Translations under genes and position numbers: made by a program
In this document: piece after piece, positions 19,923-27,985 of the stretch
Numbering within the stretch: position 1 is the stretch's first letter
Layout of the letters: each line of letters opens with the position of its first letter
Assembly (NCBI GenBank): GCA_015231345.1
Contig: JADGBV010000002.1
Coordinates: 1 to 39,105 of the forward strand
Length of the DNA: 39,105 bases
Source of the DNA: Planctomycetota bacterium
GTDB lineage: Bacteria > Planctomycetota > JADGBV01
Direction of reading: 5' to 3'
Notes under the pieces: model-generated
What the model was told of the DNA's origin: nothing
The model's input: the letters and a program-made list of their open reading frames with translations, nothing else
The model's database searches: none

Positions 19923-21350
19923 TTACCTAACTAAAGCTTTTTCAGTTTCAATGGGATCTTCATCCCCCAATTCTGCCAAACGTTTCTTTAATTGAGCCTT
20001 CATTTTTTGAACCACACCTGCATATTCTGGGTTAAGAATTTCATTCTTGAGCTCATAGGGGTCGTTCTCGCGGTTATAGAATTCAAATTCAGGTCGGTGA
20101 TGTAGCTTATGAACCAAGTCTTTTGCATTATCGCTCGTGTTGGCTAATTTTACCCATGACGACCCTATATCATTTCTTGAAGAATCCTCTCCACTAAGTC
20201 TTTTTAGGGCCAATGAGAGAGTTAAGTTAGAAGTGATTCTTTTATAGTTAGGGTTATAGATTAAAGAGAAAGACTTATCGCGAATCACTCGTATAGGGAA
20301 TATGCGCTCATTATTATGAATAATATTGCAGTTAGTGAAAGCTCCGTAGACATACTGATGGACATCCTCAGACTTTCCTTCTAATAACTTCATAAAACTC
20401 TTACCATCACAGTCCCCTTCTGATAGTTTTCCCCCTGCTATCTCAACTAGAGTTGGAGTGATATCTGCAATGGAAATAAGTTCATCAATTTTGGACCCTG
20501 GCTGAATAAGCTCAGGGCAATGTGCCACCAAACCAGTGTGTAGGCCGTTATCATAACAGGTCCATTTAGCAAAGGGAAGTTGAGTTCCCTGTTCACTACA
20601 TACGATAAAAATCGTTTTACGCCAAAGCCCGCGACTTTCAAGCTCGATTCGAACCCTGCCTACCAATGTGTCAAAATTGGAAATTTCGGCGTAGTACCTT
20701 CTCATATTTTCACGTAAGATGGGAGTGTCTAGCCAGTAAGGTGGCACCTCAAGTTTTGAGGCGTCATACATAGAGGAATCCCCAGTTGTAAAAGGTGCGT
20801 GTGAATCATGAGAGGCGATAAAAAGGCAAAAAGGAGAATTGTCTTCAGCACAAGAATCCATGAAATTATTCGCAGCATTCATAAACTCATCATTTTCACC
20901 GTTATTATATTTTGTGGTTCTTTCAGTTTTATTCTTATTAGCTTTGAAACGTTCAAAGGGATATGCTTGTTTTGGCCCAATATGTCCTTTGCCAATTAAA
21001 GCTGTACGGTAACCCAAAGGTTTAAGGTAGTGAGCGATACTTTTAGTATCAGGAGTCGAAGAAGAATGGTTAGCTAGGGTGGTTGTACGCCAAGGAGTTC
21101 TTCCGGAATACAGTTCTTGTCGAAAAGGTGCACACATGGCCACTGTGCAATAGGCATTCTTAAAAATGACTCCTTGGTGAGCAAGTTTGTCTATATTGGG
21201 AGTTTTACAGTCCTTGCCTCCGTAAGCCCCCCAGGTATCACGGCTCATATCATCAGCCAACAGAAATACAATATTGGGCTTCTCTGCGCCATACACGGGG
21301 GCAAGCAAAATAAGGCCGAGAATAAAAATAAATAATCTAAATAACATCAT
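19923..21350 (-). CDS. Secreted sulfatase (gene B), CAPFR active site
   Basis: NIVFLLADDMSRDTWGAYGG…; AMCAPFRQELYSGRTPWR. The track ORF starts at 21440, but the signal peptide starts at MMLFRLFIFILGLILLAPVYGA (about 21350) and the 21440 start would lie inside the palindrome. Confidence 0.9.
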   Translation of the reverse strand: MMLFRLFIFILGLILLAPVYGAEKPNIVFLLADDMSRDTWGAYGGKDCKTPNIDKLAHQGVIFKNAYCTVAMCAPFRQELYSGRTPWRTTTLANHSSSTPDTKSIAHYLKPLGYRTALIGKGHIGPKQAYPFERFKANKNKTERTTKYNNGENDEFMNAANNFMDSCAEDNSPFCLFIASHDSHAPFTTGDSSMYDASKLEVPPYWLDTPILRENMRRYYAEISNFDTLVGRVRIELESRGLWRKTIFIVCSEQGTQLPFAKWTCYDNGLHTGLVAHCPELIQPGSKIDELISIADITPTLVEIAGGKLSEGDCDGKSFMKLLEGKSEDVHQYVYGAFTNCNIIHNNERIFPIRVIRDKSFSLIYNPNYKRITSNLTLSLALKRLSGEDSSRNDIGSSWVKLANTSDNAKDLVHKLHHRPEFEFYNRENDPYELKNEILNPEYAGVVQKMKAQLKKRLAELGDEDPIETEKALVR

Positions 21351-21437
21351 AAATGATACGCTAAAAAATAAGATGATTGTCATGATAATATAATCCTGAA
21401 AATCATACATACAGGCTATTGTAAAAATACATGTAAT

Positions 21438-21461
21438 CAATATGGTCGTTTAGCCATATTG
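21438..21461 (-). promoter_or_regulatory. Operator-like palindrome, copy upstream of gene B
   Basis: Gene-strand CAATATGGCTAAACGACCATATTG; both 8-bp arms perfect. Confidence 0.8.
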
Positions 21462-21463
21462 CA

Positions 21464-21491
21464 GGTTCACTGGGAGTATTCCCAATGAACC
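21464..21491 (-). repeat. Hairpin abutting the gene B palindrome
   Basis: Minus strand GGTTCATTGGGA-ATAC-TCCCAGTGAACC: 12-bp stem with one T-G wobble, 4-nt loop. No T-tract. Confidence 0.6.
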
Positions 21492-21499
21492 ATAATGAC

Positions 21500-21549
21500 T
21501 GCCACCCAAGTCTACAAAGCGAATAAGGCCTGTAATTTACTGGGTGACA
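21500..21549 (-). terminator. Stem-loop downstream of gene C
   Basis: Terminal stem TGTCACCCA…TGGGTGGCA on the minus strand; same terminal stem as at 26687-26738. No T-tract here. Confidence 0.45.
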
Positions 21550-21575
21550 GTAATCGATAATTTAGAAGGAATCCA

Positions 21576-23125
21576 TCAATAGATGACTTCAAACTTGTTC
21601 AAGTTCCACCCTCCACCTGTAGCTTCAATACGCAAGGTATATTCACCGGCAGGCAGGTCGATATAGTGACTCACTGTGCCCCAGGTCTGCCAACCGCCGG
21701 TTGGAGGCCCATCAATACTACCAAGTACAGTTGTGCCAGACATCAGGTTTAATTGAATATTCTGTTGATTAGCGGCATATCGGTAGTCGATACGGTACTG
21801 ACCAGCAAGATCTACGCGAATGGAGTATTCCATCCAGTCACCGGGATCTATCCAACCGATATTTTTTCCTCCGCCTTCATCCTTACAGTTGTTGTTGATT
21901 CCTATTCCGTTCATGGCATTGTAGTTTTCTGCTTCGAATAAGGAAGGAGTCATCGGTGGAGGAGGAATATTGCTGTTATCTTCAACGATTTCAAACCAGT
22001 TGAAATTCCAGCCTCCAGCGTTTGCCTCTATGCGTAAAGTCAGTTCGCCGGCAGGCAGTTGTACATAGTGACTTACCGTATCCCAGGTTTGCCAGCCACC
22101 TGTTGGAGGACCGTCAATACTCCCCAGGACTGTTGAGCCTGACATCAGGTTTAATTGAATATTATTTTGATTGGCAGCATATCGGTAATCGATACGGTAT
22201 TCTCTAGCAACATCAACTCGAACTGAATATTCCATCCAATCTCCATTGCTTATCCAGCCAACATTTTGTCCGCCGTCAATATCCTGACAGTTGCTGGTGA
22301 GAATCCCGTTCATGGCATCATAATTTTCTGCCTCAATTTTAGCAGGAACTGCTCGTGGTGCTTCAGATATTTCAAGCCAGTTCAGGTTCCAGCCACCACC
22401 CGTAGCCTCGATACGCAAAGTATATTCACCAGCTGGCAAGCTAACATAGTGACTTGCCGTATCCCAGGTTTGCCAACCACCGGTTGGGGTGCTGTCAACA
22501 CTGCCGAGCAAGGTCGTTCCGGACAATAGATTCAGCTGTATATTATTTTGCTTGGCAGCGTATCGGTAGTCAATGCGATAATCGCCAGCAAGGTCAACTC
22601 GGATAGAATACTCCATCCAATCGCCAGCACCAATCCAACCAACATTTTGTCCGCCGCCAATGTCTTGGCAGTTATTGGTAAGAATGCCGCTCATTGTATC
22701 AAAATCCTCCGCTTCAATTTTAGCAGGAACTAGAGGAGCCGCTGCATTTTCATTAACAAATTCAAGCCAATTGAAGTTCCAATTAGCTCCGGTGGCCTCG
22801 ATGCGAAGAGTGTGATCGCCAGCTGGTAAGTCAACATAATGACTCACGGTTTGCCAGGACTGCTTACCACCAGTTGCAGGGCTATCAATACTGCCTAGGA
22901 TGGAAGCCCCCAATTTCAAGTCAAACAAGATATTCTCTTCTAGAGAAGCCACTCTATAGTCAACACGGTACTGAGTAGGAATATCAACACGAATAACGTA
23001 TTCAAGCCAATCGCCGGCATCAATCTTATCAACATTTTTCCCGCCATTAGCATCCATGCATCTTTTATTGATGCCCATTCCACTCATTCCTAGGTAATCT
23101 TCCGCTTCAATTTTAGCAGGGACAG
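21576..23125 (-). repeat. Array of four ~380-bp tandem intragenic repeats encoding CBM6-like domains
   Basis: Recurring nucleotide blocks (e.g. ccaggtttgccaaccaccggttgg, gcatatcggtagtcgatacgg) and matching protein repeats. Confidence 0.9.
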
Positions 23126-26100
23126 GAATGGGGTCGTAGGTGCATTCTACAGAGTAGATACTCTCCTCGCCGTTCAAATCAACTGCTGTAACCGCAAAAA
23201 AGTAACTATTGTTTATCAGGTCAAGTTCACTGATTGTGCTGCTTGTAACTCCAGCTGGCACCATGACCTTATTCTGATATTGGTATTGCTGAGGAAAAAA
23301 TTGAATATCTCGTGACTCCGTACCCCAGTAGACATAATAATGAGAGAGGTCTGTATCGTCTACCTCATCCCAGCTGACTGTGTTGGTGTCAGACTCAAAG
23401 ATTGGATTCTCTGGCTGAACGATGACAAAACACCTCTCTAGACTATTATTGCTAATATCAAGAGTAAGCACATCTATATCGTTCTGAAGCTCTGTCACAA
23501 TGGCTTGATTGTTTCCGGCTACATCATTCTCTTCGCTAATGTCTGTCGCCAAATCATAAAGTTCGAAAGTGTCACCATTTAGGTTCAGCTTCCATTTCTT
23601 ATTGTCAATATTCTTCCTAACCCCAGCAATTTTGGTGTTATTAGGTTTAACGTAGAAGAAACTTCTATCTGTCGATTCTAATGAAGGATTTTGCAAAAAT
23701 GGCAATAAGTTAATGCCGTCAATAACTCTGTCTTGCGGCAGCTCTATTTCATTTATGGCAGCAAAGGTGGGCAGTAAATCAATGGTGGATGTGATTTCAT
23801 CGGACACTGAACCAGCTGGTATCATATTCGGCCATTGCATGACACACGGCACCCTCTGTCCGCCTTCCCATGTTGAGAATTTCCCATCTCGTAGGGGGAA
23901 TGCTTTTCCGGCACTATCACCCTTGGAGAGCCATGGACCGTTATCGGAAGTAAAAACTACGAGCGTATTGTCCTCCAGTCCATTTTCTCTAAGAGTCCGT
24001 AACACTTCTCCCACACCCCAATCAATTTCCGTAATAATATCACCATAACGGTAATTCTTGGAACTGTACCGATCGGATGTGTTCTTGAACTCGTCCCTGC
24101 AATAAAGAGGGATATGAGGCATGGAGTGAGCTAAATAGAGAAAGAATGGTTTCCCTTCTTGTTTGCTTTGCTCAATAAAAGCCTGAGCTTCATTTGTATA
24201 CTTTTGTGTAAGATAGACCTGATCTACCGGCTGCTCAATAACTTCCGTATTACGGAATAGAGGAGTGCTTTTTCCGTTAAGTACATAGCCTCCCATGTCA
24301 TTGCTATATGGGACTCCATAGTAATAATCAAAGCCATTGTTTGTTGGTAGAAATTTGGGATGATCACCTAAATGCCATTTACCAATAGCAGCAGTATTAT
24401 AGCCTTTCGTTTTGAGCATATCTGCAACGGTGACTTCCTCTGGGGCGAAACCTTTGGCTGACTGAGGAAAAATAACGTTGGTTAAGCTCGACCTGGCAGG
24501 GTAACGACCGGTCAGCAGTGCTGCCCTTGAAGGTGTGCACACACTCGAGGCTACATAAAATTCGGATAATTTTACACCCTTATCTGCGATAGAATCAATA
24601 TTGGGTGTTTCAATTTTTTCATAACCCTGCTCGTCATTTGGGGTCCAAAAACATCCGACATCGTCATAGCCTTGGTCATCAGTAAAAATAACAACAATAT
24701 TAGGCTCAGCGGGTGGCTCAGGGGGATGACTAATGTTAATAGCAAAAAGTTCAACGGTATCCACAACCGCTGTAAAGGATATTTCAAGTTTGTTGTCCGT
24801 TACAGTTGTCGAAAATGTTTCAATACACTCTGTTTCTTTGGGTACTTTTGCCAAGATATCATAATTTGTCGCTACAGAAAGGCCTTCGATGTCGATATTA
24901 AAAACTCGATCGCCAATATTGTTATGTTTTGTCTCGGCAAAGAATAACTCTACATTATACTCACCGTTTGCCATGGGAATGAAATAACTAAGATCAGATC
25001 CCTTTCGGCTTCCAGTATACAATTCTGCATTAGCAGTACCGGCAATTGTTTTACTATTTGTCGGTGTATTTCCGCCATCGTAAAACCTGTCAGGGGCAAA
25101 TGTAATGCCACTATCAGACTCAACAACAGAACCACCACAGTTAATAGAGAATTGTTCGACTTGGCTTTCAAGAATTATATCGTTGAGAGCATCATTTAAC
25201 ATGGTGTATGAGGCTTGTTCTGCGAGATCTAGAGAATTGATATCAAGAGGTGTTTTTTCATTTGGGTCAGCAACAACATCATAAAAATTACCCGTTATAT
25301 ATAGCCTGTGTGTTTTGTTTCTAGTATACTGTTTGGCACTGTCGTATACGGCAAATTTAGAATACCAGCCATAAATCCAATCCTTTGGCGTGCCCTCTTC
25401 CCCTTTTAACTGAGGAAGGAAACTGATGCCATCAATTTCAACATCAGTAGATAGTGGGACATCACCAGCTTCACAAATCGTTGGTAAAATATCGCCAAAG
25501 TCAATCAGATCAAAACACTCGCTGTCTGGATTGATCACACCATCCCAACGAGCTACAAAAGGAACGTGCGTTCCTCTATCTTTTGTAAATGACTTACCGC
25601 CTTGATAAGGCTGACCTCTATATTGGGAGGTGATTCCCAGTGCGGTCCCATTATCACCAGTAAAGATGATTAATGTATTTTCCCCTAAGCCTAGTTCTTC
25701 TACTTTGGCAACGACTTTACCAACCATCTTATCCATATAGGCCACCATATCTTCAAAGTAGATCTTATCACCACCTGCTTGAACAATTTCATTAACCTGG
25801 CCCCACTCCTCAGAATCCGGTGTCGGAACAAAAGGGCTGTGGGGAAGCATCATAGGGTAGTAAGCAAAAAAGGGTACATCCTGATTTTCTTCAATAAAAT
25901 CACAAATATAGTCATTGACGATATCTGGGCCGTACTCACCACTCGTGTAATCAACGAGACCTGCATCATGATATTGCAGGAGGGGATTAGGGTACCTGTT
26001 GTCTTGGCCACCATATGTTGCTCCACGGGACTGTTGCCATAAGCAAGATTGATCAAAGCCGAAATGCTGAGGAGAGTCTTCTTCGGATCCCAGTTGCCAC

Positions 26101-26471
26101 TTCCCAGCAATCGCTGTTTTATAGCCGGCATTTTTGAAAAGTGTTCCAAAACTGACCTGACTTCTTTCAAGCGATCCGAATTTATAGTAATTTTTACGGT
26201 TAGAAATACCGGTCATGATTTTAACACGAGATGGCGTGCAAATCGGTTGAGCGTAGCAGTTCTCAAAGCGCATTCCTTGAGTCGCAAGAGTATCGATATA
26301 TGGGGTCTGGTAGGACTCTCCGCCATACTTTGTAATGCATTCTATGCCCAGATCATCGGCCATAATCAATATGACGTTTGGCTTTGATGTATTGGCAAAC
26401 GATACATGAGATTGGATTGTTATGAGTGCGCAGAGCATCCATACTATTGGTTTGAAATGATGAATTATCAT
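21576..26471 (-). CDS. Giant secreted protein (gene C): sulfatase + malectin-like + second sulfatase + FN3-like linker + four CBM6-like domains
   Basis: 1631 aa. First catalytic domain with AQPICTPSR; malectin-like INCGGSVVESDSGITFAPDRFYDGG; second catalytic domain NIVVIFTDDQGYDDVGCFW with ASSVCTPSRAALLTGRYPARSS; four C-terminal AEDY/AENYDAMNG…GDWMEYSIRVD…LPAGEYTLRIEATGGGWNLNW units. Confidence 0.93.
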   Translation of the reverse strand: MIIHHFKPIVWMLCALITIQSHVSFANTSKPNVILIMADDLGIECITKYGGESYQTPYIDTLATQGMRFENCYAQPICTPSRVKIMTGISNRKNYYKFGSLERSQVSFGTLFKNAGYKTAIAGKWQLGSEEDSPQHFGFDQSCLWQQSRGATYGGQDNRYPNPLLQYHDAGLVDYTSGEYGPDIVNDYICDFIEENQDVPFFAYYPMMLPHSPFVPTPDSEEWGQVNEIVQAGGDKIYFEDMVAYMDKMVGKVVAKVEELGLGENTLIIFTGDNGTALGITSQYRGQPYQGGKSFTKDRGTHVPFVARWDGVINPDSECFDLIDFGDILPTICEAGDVPLSTDVEIDGISFLPQLKGEEGTPKDWIYGWYSKFAVYDSAKQYTRNKTHRLYITGNFYDVVADPNEKTPLDINSLDLAEQASYTMLNDALNDIILESQVEQFSINCGGSVVESDSGITFAPDRFYDGGNTPTNSKTIAGTANAELYTGSRKGSDLSYFIPMANGEYNVELFFAETKHNNIGDRVFNIDIEGLSVATNYDILAKVPKETECIETFSTTVTDNKLEISFTAVVDTVELFAINISHPPEPPAEPNIVVIFTDDQGYDDVGCFWTPNDEQGYEKIETPNIDSIADKGVKLSEFYVASSVCTPSRAALLTGRYPARSSLTNVIFPQSAKGFAPEEVTVADMLKTKGYNTAAIGKWHLGDHPKFLPTNNGFDYYYGVPYSNDMGGYVLNGKSTPLFRNTEVIEQPVDQVYLTQKYTNEAQAFIEQSKQEGKPFFLYLAHSMPHIPLYCRDEFKNTSDRYSSKNYRYGDIITEIDWGVGEVLRTLRENGLEDNTLVVFTSDNGPWLSKGDSAGKAFPLRDGKFSTWEGGQRVPCVMQWPNMIPAGSVSDEITSTIDLLPTFAAINEIELPQDRVIDGINLLPFLQNPSLESTDRSFFYVKPNNTKIAGVRKNIDNKKWKLNLNGDTFELYDLATDISEENDVAGNNQAIVTELQNDIDVLTLDISNNSLERCFVIVQPENPIFESDTNTVSWDEVDDTDLSHYYVYWGTESRDIQFFPQQYQYQNKVMVPAGVTSSTISELDLINNSYFFAVTAVDLNGEESIYSVECTYDPIPVPAKIEAEDYLGMSGMGINKRCMDANGGKNVDKIDAGDWLEYVIRVDIPTQYRVDYRVASLEENILFDLKLGASILGSIDSPATGGKQSWQTVSHYVDLPAGDHTLRIEATGANWNFNWLEFVNENAAAPLVPAKIEAEDFDTMSGILTNNCQDIGGGQNVGWIGAGDWMEYSIRVDLAGDYRIDYRYAAKQNNIQLNLLSGTTLLGSVDSTPTGGWQTWDTASHYVSLPAGEYTLRIEATGGGWNLNWLEISEAPRAVPAKIEAENYDAMNGILTSNCQDIDGGQNVGWISNGDWMEYSVRVDVAREYRIDYRYAANQNNIQLNLMSGSTVLGSIDGPPTGGWQTWDTVSHYVQLPAGELTLRIEANAGGWNFNWFEIVEDNSNIPPPPMTPSLFEAENYNAMNGIGINNNCKDEGGGKNIGWIDPGDWMEYSIRVDLAGQYRIDYRYAANQQNIQLNLMSGTTVLGSIDGPPTGGWQTWGTVSHYIDLPAGEYTLRIEATGGGWNLNKFEVIY

Positions 26472-26546
26472 TTAACTATTCTCCTTAAAAGATTCCATAA
26501 GAACTAAAAATAAGTTGAAGTCTTTTTAACGGGAGACAAACATGCG

Positions 26547-26570
26547 CAATATGGTCGTTTAGCCAAACTA
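26547..26570 (-). promoter_or_regulatory. Operator-like palindrome, copy upstream of gene C
   Basis: Gene-strand TAGTTTGGCTAAACGACCATATTG; proximal half perfect, distal half degenerate. Confidence 0.72.
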
Positions 26571-26678
26571 TGATTGTGAGGACTAATCTAATAGATACCT
26601 TGTTTTGAGTCAAGAGATGTCTATGTTTATTTTATGCTTTGATCAGCAGGCTCAATGCTTGGATAAACTGTAGCCTCC

Positions 26679-26738
26679 AAAAAAAATGCCACCCAAGGAT
26701 AGCCAGATCCGAACACGGCATCTGCTATTTGGGTGACA
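26679..26738 (-). terminator. Strong intrinsic terminator after gene D
   Basis: Minus strand TGTCACCCAA-ATAGC-AGAT-G-CCG-TGTT-CGG-ATCT-G-GCTAT-CC-TTGGGTGGCA then TTTTTTTT. Confidence 0.85.
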
Positions 26739-26823
26739 GTATTTACTATATTGCCTTTTTGAAAGTTAAGCTGGGGAAGCTACCTTTCAAAAAGGCTAAT
26801 TCTTGTGACTTTGCTGAGCTAAC

Positions 26824-27985
26824 TCAATAGATCACTTTAAACCAGTTCAAGTTCCACCCTGCTCCAAGTGCTTCTATGCGCAAGGTGTGTTCGCCGGCTG
26901 GTAAGTCGATATATTGACTCACCGTATTCCATGTCTGCCAGCCACCGGTTGGAAGAGCGTCAATAGTGCCTAGAACTGTAGTGCCTGATATGAGATTAAA
27001 TTGCGCATTTTGACTATTCGCAGCATATCGGTAATCGATACGATATTCTCCGGCAACATCTACTACAATGTCGTATTCCATCCAGTCACCGGCATTGACC
27101 CAGCCAATATTCTTCCCACCGTCAATATCCTTGCAATTGTTATTGATTCCCACTCCGCTCATTGCCTTGTAATCTTCTGCTTCAAACAGAGAAGGAGTTA
27201 TTGGTGGCGGAGGTGTATTGCTGTCATCCTCGACGATTTCAAACCAGTTCAGATTCCAGCCCCCACCTACGACCTCAATGTGCAAGCTTATCTCACCAGC
27301 GGGCAAGGTTACAAAATGACTAGCCGTATCCCATATTTGCCAGCCACCGGTTGGGGCGGCGTCAATATTTCCAATAACTGTCGTTCCATACATCAGGTTA
27401 AGTCGCATATTATTTTTGTTAGCAGCATATCGGTAGTCGATACGAAACTCTCCTGCATGTTTGACTCGAATATTGTATTTCATCCAATCACCGGTATTTA
27501 TCGAACTAACCTTTTGCCCGCCGTCAATATCATCAGCTCCACTGATGATAACACCGCTCATTGTGTCGTAATTTTCGGCTTCAATTTTAGCTGGAACGGC
27601 CTCTGCGACCTCAACTACTTTAAACCAGTTTAGGTTCCAGCCTCCACCGTTTGCCTCTATGCGCAAGGTAGATTCTCCTGCAGGCAAAGCTACATAGTGA
27701 CTTGCCGTATTCCAGATTTGCCAACCACCGGTTGGGGCGGCGTCAAGACTTCCGAGTACCGTTGACCCTGATATGAGGTCCAGTTTTATGTTCTTTTGGT
27801 TAGCAGCATATCGGTAGTCGATGCGATACTCCTTAGCATAATTCACTTTAATGGTATATTCCATCCAGTCTCCGGCATCTACCCAGCCGATATTTTCTCC
27901 ACCATCAATGTCCTTACAACTGCTGGTTAGAATGCCGCTCATTGCTTCATAATTCTCAGCTTCAACAGTAAAAGGGAAAGAAATT
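26824..27985 (-). repeat. Array of three ~385-bp tandem intragenic CBM6-like repeats
   Basis: Repeats within gene D that are also closely similar to those in gene C. Confidence 0.9.

Noticed and set aside
19923-21440. Extended N-terminus of gene B in the ORF track (start at 21440)
   Set aside because: The extension runs through the conserved palindrome and precedes an internal signal peptide; start at about 21350 is more plausible and gives palindrome spacing consistent with the other genes.
21576-23125. Periodic repeats considered as CRISPR or satellite
   Set aside because: Period ~380 bp, in frame, and encodes CBM6-like domains; no short repeat-spacer structure.
27001-27633. 210-aa plus-strand ORF and similar plus-strand ORFs at 21753-22733
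   Set aside because: They are antisense shadows of the CBM6-encoding repeats; their mutual similarity follows from the repeats, and they show no signal peptide or RBS support.
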